A DNA stretch of 27,617 bases from Phoronis australis (Eukaryota; Phoronida; Phoronidae), in contig NMRA01000804.1 of NCBI GenBank assembly GCA_002633005.1, forward strand, positions 1 to 27,617, in the 5' to 3' direction. Shown in pieces: positions 1 to 10,561 of the stretch. The translations under genes were made by a program, and so were the position numbers. Every line of letters begins with the position of its first letter. The first letter of the stretch is position 1. The notes under the pieces are model-generated. The model searched no databases. It was not told where the DNA came from and saw only the letters and a list, made by a program, of their open reading frames with translations.

Positions 1-1781
1 GATGTTCTGAAGCTGGTACAACCATAGAATATAGACTACAGTCTATGGTACAACATATTGAACTTCTGCACTGCCACAACTCTAGTAAAAACTGCACAAT
101 ATGCGAGTCCTCCCTCATAAATGCAAATTAGGTAGGGTAAACAAAACAATGCTCGTGCGTTTTCCATCTACTTGGATCTGAGTGTTAGGCCTGTTGATGA
201 CAACGAGAATTTCTAAAAAGATATCAACTACCGGTAAATTATCAAACACTTGTAACTATGGAATTCCCATAATTTTCAGGATTGTCACAAACTCATTCTT
301 CCAGATGAAAACCATCCATTCTCAAGTTAGACTCTTGGAGCGAACTGTATTCATTTGTATTGCCTGTCTGATGATGTTGTCGGCAAAAATTCGGTTCACC
401 GTTCGTGACACGGATATTTGCGATTGTTGTCCGGGATTTGGTAAAATATGCAGCAAGATTCAGAAGTAATTTCACCTAAAATGTCTGATAGTTTAATCAT
501 CTCCATGAAATATATAATAATTTTGATACATTCTGTATACAGTGCTAAGAGTGCAAAATAACCATAGAAAATACGCATGCGCGAGGTTTAATAAAGCTTA
601 CATTAAACCGAGAACCAATAATGATAAGTAATTTAAAGATGGGCGATAAGACACCCACTATAACAATAGCATTACAAATTGATATGCTGGTGGATGAAAA
701 ATGGCCAAGCAATCAAAGGATGCACTTGATAACAAATATCCGATTTGGAATTATGGTGGGTACAACTGAATGTGCAATGTTTCAAAAAAAACAAAATTCT
801 TCAAATTGTTAAATTGTAGCTTTATTACACAACTATCCCTAAAACAAGTGAATATCAATTATCACATCAATCAAAATGAAATGAAACCAAACATTGTATT
901 TTTATCCCTAAAACCTCGAATTGATTTTATTTTCCGAATGGCTGAATCATACAGACTGAAGCACAGAAGTTGTAGGCAACACGTAAACTCTCGGCTGGCT
1001 ATGCCTACGATATTACGGGTGATGTAACTGCCTGCACAGAAAGAAGTACACAATGTGTACCAGTTAGACGTAATTTGATTGTCACTTTTGAAGTTGTATT
1101 TTTCTGGCAGTTGGTTTATTTTCATTTAAAGTTTTTGGTACCGTTTTGTACGAAAGCAGCAACCGAGACTCCGCACTCGGCATAACGAACTGCAGGTTGC
1201 ATTGGCGACATGAAATTTGGAAATGCGAGCCTAGATTATAGACATCTTGTACCTAGCCACCAGGAAATTCCCGGCAACCTACTCGAGCCGTTTTTTTTTG
1301 GGGGGGGGGTGTAAAATAGATAGGCCTACCTGGTTAACATAAAGCAACTCGAAAAACACATTTATTTTACACGCAATATGTACAGATTATCCTATTATAA
1401 TATCACCTACGGCAATATCGCACTGCAGCACTGTCATGAATTCTCATGATGATGAAGTGAAAGTGAGTCATATCCTGTTTTTTCATTGAACTCTGGCAAA
1501 AGGAAGAGTTGTTACATAATAGTTCCTGTGAGTAGTGACCTCAGCATATCAATGTTATTGTTTCAGTGGATATGGTTGTCTGGTAAACAAGTCACTTTCC
1601 ATATATGGCATGCCAGGACCAGATTGTGGAATTCCATTCATAAAAGTTTATTATTTGTGTTGCTTTCACAGAAACTGACTCAAATACACCCAAAACCCAC
1701 ACATATTTTGAGTTGCTATATGGACTGTAGTGAGTCCCAATAAACTTGTTACAAAGTTAAAATTACTCCCCACAGTTGCTG
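1..1781. other. Left flank, no gene recognised
   Basis: The open frames here are short (under 100 codons) and without protein-like character. The only local features are a T10-G10-type homopolymer junction near 1291-1310 and a GGAAATTCCC palindrome at 1263-1272, which matches an NF-kB-type site but lies far from the gene. Confidence 0.6.
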
Positions 1782-1789
1782 GCTATAAC
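1782..1789. repeat. Left target-site duplication GCTATAAC
   Basis: The 8-mer abuts the left inverted end of the 3.9-kb element and is identical to 5700-5707. Confidence 0.8.
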
Positions 1790-2561
1790 CAGGAAGAGAT
1801 AACCAGGAAGGGACAACTAGCAAAACCGCCGTTTTTGACCTCCTTCCCCGGACAAATTTCAGGACTTAAGTTTCGTTTAAAAGGAAACAGATGATTTTAT
1901 CAGAGAGATTAAAGCTTTTTCTTTAGAAGGATATCAAAAAACTCACTTTGCAACCTTAAACAGTGGTGTAATTGTACTTTGAAAATATCGACTTCAGCGC
2001 ACGCAATCGCAATTTCCCACACGCAGTCACGGGTATTTAAGCTTTTCCGTCGATGTATAGATGGCGCAGTAGTCAAGTACTCCCTCATTTGCATATCAAA
2101 TTTGCGTGTGGGAGTTCTGAGACTCTCGTCAGTTTAGTTGTTGTCGAGCGCTTGAGTGGATAAAGCGGTGACCTCCCGCTGAGAGCACGCGCTGATGAAG
2201 ATACAACAGCTAACTCGATCGCTTCGCAATCAGGAGGTGAAAACACTCTAATGACCGCAGTTCTGAATTCCAGCTAAATAAGCCCTATTTCGAGGAGCTG
2301 ATTGAATTGTTTCCGTCCCCAGACTGTGGATTGCAGAGAAGATTAGAATGAGGTCAACATCGAACTTTCTGCGGCTACCTATCGTGTTGACAAAAGTTTG
2401 AAGTGTCAGAACCGTAGACGGAGCGCGCGGGATTCTTTGGTTCCTGTTCTTCTTCAGTTGACGAAAACATTGCTATCGGCATAAAGAATGACCGTGGGAA
2501 ATTCATTTTGAGGTGGACACCTGTATCCAAGAATAAATATTAATACTCTGTAATATCTCAC

Positions 2562-2752
2562 CCTCCGCGTTTCGTTTCTTTGACGTTGTTTGAGGTTGCG
2601 GTATCGTGAAACAACGCCGTCGGGTGAGAGAAGTTTTACCGAATAACTGGAATTGACTCCAGTTCTTTCCTTTAGAATGCCCGGACTCAATTGTGCCATT
2701 TTCTTGGCAAGTCTCTTGCCTGCCGAAAATTTTCTGAGCATTGAAGACATCG
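2562..2752 (-). pseudogene. Possible following exon of the same unrecognised gene
   Basis: After an acceptor-like GATTGGCGCAG|GAGAAG, a frame in phase with the preceding candidate exon reads through MSSMLRKFSAGKRLAKKMAQ and a basic segment to a donor-like CGGAGG|GTGAGA. About 60 residues are Lys/Arg-rich. No family is recognised, and the exon pairing rests only on splice-like sequences and phase. Confidence 0.22.
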
Positions 2753-2801
2753 GCCTTCTCCTGCGCCAATCAACCTTTTATCTGCTACAGAAATGTTATG
2801 C

Positions 2802-3176
2802 CTAATTTTCTACCGTTTTAGCACACTTTGTGGCTCTGCTACAATTAGCACTGCCATATTTCTTAATTCCGCCACAGTATGCATACCTGGAAGTTAGTTT
2901 TGCTAAGTGTTTTTCCAAATTAAGCCACAACAGTTGTTCATCATTAAATGCCCCAGATTCCTCGACGCCATGGACACTTCCGTCAACACAAAACGCAACC
3001 TTGCCAGTCTTAAAAATTCGTATATATGTGTTACAATTGCTTCGAAGGACCGGCAGTAACCGTGGCTGGAATGTCGGCAGCTTCGTGACTAAGTCTACTG
3101 CTAACTCCTGTTGAAATTCTCCATACTTCAAAATTCTTGTTTGCAGGTGCTGATAATTGCCTTCAATGGTTTTCAT
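2802..3176 (-). pseudogene. Unrecognised coding-like segment inside the transposon
   Basis: A 124-codon open frame starts MKTIEGNYQHLQTRILKYGE. It is conserved for about 40 residues in the adjacent duplicate (frame starting at 3562). A donor-like TTCCAG|GTATGC within it suggests that the coding part may end near residue 98. The middle (KVAFCVDGSVHGVEESGAF) looks like real protein, but I do not recognise the family. Its position between transposon ends suggests a transposon-borne or captured gene, probably defunct. Low certainty. Confidence 0.3.
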
Positions 3177-3855
3177 AATAAGAGACTAGAAATCCGAGTT
3201 GTCACACACGCCCACAGGCCTGGTGCTGCCTTACATTTTCATTGGCCACCTTGCTACAGCCGAATTAGTGTCAACATTTGTGGTCACGTGCCGGGTACAG
3301 GCCCATGAGACAATTTGCAGCAACAAATTCAGTACGAATCCATAAACCCTTTTACATGCACAATTAAATGCGCAAAACTGCTCCTGTATTTACAACGAGT
3401 GCGTGTTGAAACACAACATTGACCTTGGACCAAAGATGGCCGTAACCGTGGCTGGAATGTCGGCAGCTTCGCGACTAAGTCTACAGCTAACTCCTGTAGA
3501 AATTCTCCATACTTCAAAATTCTTGTTTGCAGGTGCTGATAATTGCCTTCAATGGTTTTCATAATAAGAGACTAGAAATCCAAGTTGTCACACACGCCCA
3601 CTGGCCTGGTGCTGCCTTACATTTTCATTGGCCACCTTGTTACAGCCGAATTAGTGTCCACATTTGTGGTCACGTGCCGGGTACAGGTCCATGAGACAAG
3701 TTGCAGCGACAAATTCAGTACGAATCCATAAACCCTTTTACACGCACAATTAAATGCGCAAAACGGCTCCTGTATTTCTTAAACCTTTAATTTAATGCTC
3801 AAGCTATACAACGAGTGCGTGTTGAAACACAACATTGACCTTGGACCAAAGATGG
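3056..3855. repeat. Tandem direct duplication (two copies, offset 386 bp)
   Basis: Copy 1 (3056-3439) and copy 2 (3442-3855) are near-identical by eye. Both begin GTAACCGTGGCTGGAATGTC and end CCTTGGACCAAAGATGG. Copy 2 carries about 29 extra bases near 3777-3805. The duplication copies part of a coding-like minus-strand segment, so the second copy is a truncated partial repeat of it. Confidence 0.92.
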
Positions 3856-3934
3856 ACTCTTTGCATCAGGACCTTAGTAAGCGGGGAGAGGGCGAGTGCC
3901 ACCCCCAAAAAATTGCATGCCTCAGGGTTAAACC

Positions 3935-4084
3935 ATGGCAACCGACAAAGGTGTGCAGCTGGGGAAAGATAAAAAAGAAAGACTTCGAATACTGATCAGA
4001 GAGAAAACTCAAGATAACTTTGACAACTCGGTATCAGTGTATGATTTACCATTTGAGGGCCCTGACCAGGACAATTGTTGTTAG
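3935..4084 (+). CDS. Short ORF, 49 residues, strong Kozak start
   Basis: AACCATGG opens a frame MATDKGVQLGKDKKERLRIL that runs to TAG at 4082-4084 and ends DNCC. It has a basic, helix-prone first half and an acidic end. It lies in the interior of the 3.9-kb transposon, just right of the tandem duplication. It could be a first exon or a chance ORF; no homology is recognised. Confidence 0.2.
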   Translation: MATDKGVQLGKDKKERLRILIREKTQDNFDNSVSVYDLPFEGPDQDNCC

Positions 4085-4231
4085 GGTCTCCGTTTTTGCA
4101 GCATAGATCGTCTAAGCGCTCTTGAAAATGTGCATTTAATCATTCATGCATGTATTTCGAAAATTCGAGAAAATTTGTAAAGCAAAAATTTTGCGGAGCG
4201 TATTAATTCAGTCCAAGTTTTTGAGTGGTCC

Positions 4232-4297
4232 ATAGGCGGTGCACTACAGGGGGGCTAAGGGGGCTTTAGCCCCCACTTTTTTCAGTGCTGCACCCTC
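4232..4297. mobile_element. Copy of the G/C-rich hairpin repeat family
   Basis: It shares GGCGGTGCACTACAGG and GCCCCCACTTTTTTCAGTGC with the elements at 6635 and 27437. It contains a GGGGCTAA...TTAGCCCC hairpin. No clear target duplication was seen. It sits inside the 3.9-kb transposon as a nested insertion. Confidence 0.6.
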
Positions 4298-5699
4298 TAT
4301 ACACCTCCGACATGACACTGCCAACTACTCACGAGGGCAAGTTGAGATTCCAAATTCATCAAAAACACAAAACATTAGTGCACAGCACAGAAGCTACCTT
4401 GTAAGAAATGACGATGTGTCACTGAACTTAGTTGAAGGCTGACTTGGGAAAATTCGACCAATCATCAGACCACCATGTCGCAATGAAGTACAATAACGGT
4501 GACAGTGGTAAGTTCATGAATGTCGAACAGCTCTAAATGTTTTATTGAATTAAAAACTAGACTATAGTGAAATTTAAAAAATGCAAACCGTAGATCCTTG
4601 TCCCAGTAGTATTGTGCAATGAATTTTGGTTCTTCGCGGGCTGAATCGTTTGCTAGCCATTCCCGTGCATAGTGCACAGGCTGGGCACGTCATGACTCAG
4701 TGACGTACCCACGTTAAAAATAACGTGTAGTCATGCATTAAGCCGACGTAGAATCCGCGGCCAGTGATTGACGAGAATTGAACTTGAAGTGCAGGCGTTG
4801 AAGTGTGTACATTTTTGGGACACACGTTCATTTTCCCCAGCCTCCCGGCACTAAGCTGGACAAGTGGCCTTGTTTCAACAAGGAATTTTGATGAGCTCTA
4901 TAGGCCAAGGATTTCGGGGACCATACCTTTCAAAAAAAAATCTTCAGGGAATGACCCTATTAAAATGAACTTTTCCGGCCGAAACTGGGGATCAAAAAGA
5001 GCCAGAACACGGGTATAGATTCTAGCTAAGCCGCACGTCCCAAATGAATCATAGCGGAGCTGACCAGCGACTAGCATTAGTTCATCGAATTGCACGTGCA
5101 TGGATCAGACTTCCCAGGGACCGCCACGACACCGGCCACCGAAGCTTAGGGCTAACGCTACTGAATTTCTGCTTCTAAATCTGGATTTAAGCAAAATGAC
5201 AAAGTCCACGCATACACACATGCAAGCGTATCCAAATACAATTAATGTATTTTCATGTGAAACCATATGCAATGTTCTTTGAACCTGGGTAAGTTCTTAG
5301 TTTTCTTAGAATCATAGATATACCCGATCAGACCGGTAGACTACTGCGTTTCAAGTCATAAACAAAGCTCGCGCCGTATGACGTCGTATGACGTAGCGAT
5401 GCGAACCTCATTTGCATATGTTAGTGACATCTGTTGGTTCAAAAAAGAGGCTCATGCCCGAGTACATGCCTGGGAAGAGGCATCTTTTGGAAGGGTAAAG
5501 CATGTCACGTTCAAAGCATCCCAGTGCCAGTAATATGCAGTCTTTGAGGACCAAAGTGGTGCTACTTTATAGCTAAAGAGTTAATCTTTCAAACCTAATG
5601 CTTGGATTCCAGATTACTTGAATATTTACTTTTAAAATCACGTTTGAAATCACGTTAAATTGCGCTAAAACAGTTGTCCCTTCCTGGTTATCTCTTCCT

Positions 5700-5707
5700 G
5701 CTATAAC
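5700..5707. repeat. Right target-site duplication GCTATAAC
   Basis: The 8-mer abuts the right inverted end of the 3.9-kb element and is identical to 1782-1789. Confidence 0.8.
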
Positions 5708-6634
5708 TGAATGGCCAGGACCATACTACTGATTCTCTGAATAACACGCATATAGCTCAGTGACCCTGCAACCAGCATCAGTGGTGATGCCCAGCTATCT
5801 GACTGTACCTCTTACTTCACTTCATGGGTGTAAGCGGAGCTGTATGTTGGCACTTGCTGTCTTTTGTAGATAAAATTATCCTGGTTATGTCTAATGAATA
5901 GACGAAACTTGAATCAACATGAACTTTTTTTATTTGTGCGCCGATCGTCCGTTTAGATTGAATACAAAGGGAGTGCTGCCGTGAGCAGGCATTATAAAAG
6001 TTGTCCAAGGGCAAATTGATTCGCAGCGGTGACCAGTGTAAGCGATAAACTCTCCACGTGCAAAATCCGTTTTGCACATTCTAATTTTGTCAGCCTCGCG
6101 CCGCTCTCCCTCGGGTGAGCGGATGCATCCTTCAAGCTTTGATCTGCGGCATATGGCAGAACTGCCACCCACCTTTAGGCCTCTATAGCTCAACATATTA
6201 CATAACGTTTTATTTATCGATATTTGTAGTAGTAGTTCAGCTAGTCATAATACATACTCACCCCCCACCCTCGTTGTTTCACTGTAAACTAGCTTCGTTA
6301 TCGCACTTAGCGTAGAAGATTAATTGCTCGTGGTTGTTTCCTAGAAATATATGCGCATGCAGATACTTGACTAAACTAATGAAGAATTGGTTTAAGATTA
6401 GCAACAAGACTAGTAACACTCATGAAAAGTTGATGAAAGCCAGGTGAAGCACACTATTCAAAATAAAAATAACCTACTATCTGGGCATTGAAGACTGACC
6501 ATCAACTTCAAAAGCCGTTACATGGTAAAGCTGGACCAGTTTCGAAGAAATTAGCAATTTCATCACGTGTCAAAGTCAAGTCCAACCTTTAGCGTAGCGT
6601 TCAGTGATTGGCTGCTTTCTAGCTAATGTAAATA

Positions 6635-6818
6635 CATGGGCGGCGCACCACAGGCCGGGAGTTGAAGGGGAGGGGGGGGGGGGGGGCNGGGGGGGGGGCT
6701 ACAGCCCTCCACTTTGTTCAGTGCTACAGGGCTCATGGTCAATAGACGGTGCACCACAGGGCGGGACTTGGGGATTTACCCAGCCTCCCCACTTTTTTCA
6801 GATTCTGCGCCGCTCATG
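6635..6818. mobile_element. Small G/C-rich nonautonomous DNA transposon, 5-bp target duplication AAATA
   Basis: The left end CATGGGCGGCGCACCACAG and the right end (reverse strand CATGAGCGGCGCAGAATC) are imperfect inverted repeats. AAATA occurs on both sides (6630-6634 and 6819-6823). The body holds a G homopolymer with an unresolved base at 6688 and a second internal copy of the GCACCACAGG...CTCCACTTTKTTCAG unit. It has no coding capacity. Confidence 0.75.
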
Positions 6819-7062
6819 AAATAGGTCGTGGCCTATATGTTCGAGCAGCATTTCAGCGAGCACTTGCTGGTAAATCTGACTATTATTAACGCTTGGTTTA
6901 GACATCTTGTCTATTTGCATTGCGTCGAGACAATAGACAAATTGAAGAAGTCGGTCGACCAAGAGATTTTAATAATAGTTGTAACAATACATGCCACCAT
7001 CTCGAGCAATTTAGTTAAGTCATTTACTAGTGAATCTATGGCAGCGTATCTGGAGACTTGTG

Positions 7063-7199
7063 CAGGGGCGGATCCAGGATTCTGAGTGGGGGGGGGCAAT
7101 TAGACACCATTTTGCCCGTTAGACATTCGCATCCCCGAACTGCCTAATGGAATCTGGAGTATTTTAGGGGGGCATGGCCCCCTTCTAAATCTGCCACTG
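7063..7199. mobile_element. Small nonautonomous DNA transposon (137 bp), 5-bp target duplication TTGTG
   Basis: The element starts CAGGGGCGGATCCAGGATT. Its right end on the reverse strand is CAGTGGCAGATTTAGAAGG. TTGTG flanks it on both sides (7058-7062, 7200-7204). It has a poly-G tract and a GGGGGGCATGGCCCCC palindrome. A related end appears at 27540. Confidence 0.8.
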
Positions 7200-8433
7200 T
7201 TGTGCATCGTCTGCATCATGCATGTACCTGGCTAGAGTTCAATAACGCCAGGACCATCCTCAAAATTTAACCAAATCTCGCGTTCCCATTTAATACACGG
7301 CACTCATGATATCTTACGTAATCTCGCGAAGTCTTGCTTTTTTAGCGAGAGGGTTACTGAGCTTGGCTACCTTGAATTGATCTTTAAAACACTTGGTTTA
7401 GTGCAGTAGGCTATGGCCCGTGAGCTGAGGAGTCATAGAGTCCGACACGAGACAATAAATACAAGCGGACTCAGAGAATTCTGAAGTGGTTGAAATGACG
7501 AGAAATGAAATCAATCTGGATAGTATGCCAAAGAAAGGCCAAATGTCGATTCAAATTCAAATGCTACAGCCCATGACTCCGTGATCACCCACTTTTTAAG
7601 AACAGGATTGTGTAGCCGTGGAGTTTAAAACCTCCACCACGTCAGTAACTGTATGAAACAATATACAACTGTTAAGGAAAGTCGGCTTGGGATGGTACGT
7701 CATCGTTTGACGGTATACTTAATTGGTCACTTATGCTGGAACTAAAAGTCAAGTAATAAGAGTCATGTCTTAGAACACATTTATTTATGAAGCGAACACC
7801 AACACTACAGCAAGCAACAGGAATGCATCCCCTAACAGCAAAACAAATACACAGTGGCTGAGTGGATTGTTTAATAAAGACAAATAACGACAAAGTGGTT
7901 AATTTTGCATCTTTTGGGTCAGCAGCTGTTTTTAGACGAATATATATTTTTGGCAACATGAAGACCATGTGCGCACGCGCTGCCTTCAAAAATGATCTCG
8001 ATGAAAAGGTCTACATTCATTCAGGGTACAGAAAAACATGCTATAAGGTTGACGGACCAAACTTGTTTCTCGAGCATCAAAATGGACAGAAAAGACAAGA
8101 CGCATGGTTATCTGGAAGTCAACCTGCAAAACCCATGTGCTAGTCGTCTTAGTTACGAACAAGCCAGTCTCAGAAACAAGATGGTTCCTCTTTGCTGTGG
8201 GTAAATGCATTTATCATCGACAAAATAGCGCACCCTAAAAGCCTCTTGAACTATCTCTGCCCGGTTTCTTGAAAACTTAAAGGAGTATCACCGGCACAAG
8301 CGCTGTCACATTTTCTGAACATTTAGCGCGGTCAGTGTTATCACAAAAATCGAACTTGCGAATTGACAAGTTCCATGAAACACGGATACAGAACTGTCTG
8401 ATCAGAAGTTGGCGATCAAGCATTTTTAGCTGT

Positions 8434-8439
8434 TTTATT
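8434..8439 (-). promoter_or_regulatory. Candidate polyadenylation signal AATAAA
   Basis: This is the first canonical minus-strand AATAAA that I found downstream of the stop codon at 10562. It would give a 3' untranslated region of about 2.1 kb. Nothing else in the sequence supports it, and a variant signal nearer the stop is possible. Confidence 0.2.
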
Positions 8440-8942
8440 CTACAATTCCAGCTTCCAGCAGCACACGGATGAGAGTGGGACATGCGAATTAGTTGTGGTA
8501 GAGCTAACAATATCAGCTAAACACAGGACTGTGACTATACATCAGAATAAACAAGCCCTAAGTGAAATATTCGTGAAGACGCCTTTAGTTTAAAATTTGC
8601 TACTTTGGCAACAAATTCAAAAGAATTGTCACTTGACACTGGCTACACAAAACATACATCACGTTTTACATTTACATTAAGCTACAGACTTAAAGGAAGC
8701 AGAAAAGTAATCTAACAAAAGCTCCCCAATTCTGAATGTTGTTGATCAGTTGACCACTCCAAAATCAGTGATTGTCATTTCTTGTTATGGGTTGGTAAAG
8801 TTTTTCATATTTGTAGTTTTCAATTCAAAAACAGTTTTCTTTTGGAAAAGAAAAATGTCTTCTGTCAAACACGGAGCTCCATGGTCTTACACACGTTTTC
8901 AAAATGATGAAAATTTCCTAATCAAAATGATTTTTTTTTAAA

Positions 8943-8962
8943 TTTTTCTTTAAAAAGAAAAA
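8943..8962. repeat. A/T palindrome
   Basis: TTTTTCTTT and AAAGAAAAA are inverted around a two-base centre, in the 3' flank of the large gene. No function is evident. Confidence 0.6.
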
Positions 8963-9899
8963 ATCGCACTATTCATTGATGGTTCGCAATCCTCTTTAGG
9001 ATTTTTGATGTAACTTCAATGTTACTCAATGACTCACCATCATTTGCAGAAACTTATTGTTGTGTGCTACAACCACAACTAAAATCTTACAATCATTATT
9101 AAAATGAAACAGAATATTACATTGTAATATGCAACCACTCAAACACTCTCAAAGGAAATGCCATAAATTTCTAAACACAATCATTTTTTTGCTTTAGCAA
9201 AACTAGGTAGATCTGTTACTTTTGCATCCACTCAATAGCCACTCCATAGAAATCAACAGTACCCCTCACCAAGAATCTAACATGACATCTGCTGTGATTT
9301 CCTAAATGACAACTGCTCATGAACAACTCCTAAACAATGTAGTATTCACAAGGGTTAACGCTTGGGGTGTTTAAATGTGAAGCAAAACGAGGGTAATACA
9401 GAGAGCTGATCTGCACCAACTGCATTGCAAGTGTTGAAAATCAGGAGTGCTAATTTCTCAAACAATTCAGATTTCGTGTGAAAATAAAAGAAAAAAAATG
9501 ATTTCACACAATAAGTTTAAATGAGAAATGGGCATGAAATCCAGCTTTATAGAACAAATAGAGTTCACTTCATCAATTAACATTGAGTGAAAACTAAGCA
9601 TGGAATATTAGGGTGCAGAGGCTAAGCCTCACAAATAGGGTACCACACAACCCATGTCTCTTTTTTTGATAAATGTACTGCAAATTAAGAGCAGACAATC
9701 CACGCGTGCACCAAGGCGGGGATCAAGTGGCGAAGTGGGCAAAAAGGTCCTCTACAGAGAAACGAAGAGTCCAAAAAAGTAGAAAACGAGACAAAAGTCC
9801 ACTAAAAAGTCAGGAACTACCAAAATTCGGTGAATGCACAATTCACAGTTCTTAGCGTACCCGTTTTTTTTTCAGTAAAATGTCCACATTCTCAAATAT

Positions 9900-9940
9900 T
9901 TGAGCCCCCCATTTTTTTAGGCTGGGTGCGCGCATGAAAT
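9900..9940. mobile_element. Truncated right end of the G/C-rich hairpin family
   Basis: TGAGCCCCCCATTTTTTTAGGCTGGGTGCGCGCATG resembles the right-hand third of the element at 6635-6818, with the left part missing. Confidence 0.4.
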
Positions 9941-10561
9941 CATATTAAGTTAAATCCTGCCATTCTTCAGGAAGTAACCATGTATGCTTGAACAGATACA
10001 TCAAGCACACACTGTTCAACAAGTTGTTAAACCAATCAGAATATCATTCTGAATATAATTAACATCACATTATATATGTAGCTGAACAATATTTCTCATT
10101 TTGTCTGTTTTTTTACTTCAACTTTATGTCGCCTCCTTTTAAACTGGCATCAAAACAATGAGTAAGACCAAGTTTCATAGAGGAACAAAGGAAATGGACG
10201 TCACCAGCTGTAGCAATATTTGCAAAACCATCACTGGTCCACTGTTTGTTTTGCGACAGGGCCTTGAACGGAATACAAACCCACAAAGAGAACATCTCTC
10301 ATCAGCATTTCCACCAGGAACCTCAAACTACAGAAAAATTGGTTTGATTTATGAAATCAGCAAACTATATTAATGAGTACAACTTTCAAAATGGGGGATA
10401 AGAAACAACTATGACACAATCTAAGTTCGCTGTTTTGGAAACATTCAACCACAAAAATAGCATGAAGGCTCTCTACCAAACTCCCTTCTGAAGTTTTTCT
10501 TTCAAATGTATGGTTTACCCCAAAGTTGCTCATTTTCAATCAAAACTGCAATGGCTTGCTT

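Larger units (their letters stand above)
1790..5699. mobile_element. DNA transposon with 28-bp inverted ends and 8-bp target duplication
   Basis: The ends 1791-1818 and 5672-5699 are a perfect 28-base inverted repeat (left end starts AGGAAGAGATAACCAGGAAG). Immediately outside them, 1782-1789 and 5700-5707 are the identical 8-mer GCTATAAC. A terminal inverted repeat bounded by an exact 8-bp duplication is the signature of cut-and-paste transposons such as hAT or P-type elements; which superfamily is undecided. One extra C (1790) lies between the left duplication and the repeat. The 3.9-kb interior holds a tandem duplication, minus-strand coding-like remnants and a short plus-strand ORF, but I see no complete transposase. 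Confidence 0.85.
5708..10561. other. 3' flank and probable 3' UTR of the large gene, otherwise gene-poor
   Basis: Apart from the elements at 6635, 7063 and 9900, I see no coding region. The frames at 7672-8210 are open on both strands but show no family resemblance or splice support. Part of this stretch next to 10561 must be 3' UTR. Confidence 0.5.

Noticed and set aside
1263-1272. Perfect NF-kB-type palindrome GGAAATTCCC
   Set aside because: A single 10-mer is expected by chance at this scale, and it is over 9 kb downstream of the only clear gene.
2140-2240. Possible tRNA-derived SINE head (GCTTGAGTGGATAAAGCGG)
   Set aside because: It has an A-box-like look only. I could not find a convincing B box or a cloverleaf.
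2083-5422. CTCATTTGCATAT shared near both ends of the transposon interior
   Set aside because: Only 13 bases, same orientation, with no extension on either side; probably coincidence.
7672-8210. Overlapping open frames on both strands
   Set aside because: No motif, splice sites or codon bias favours either strand.
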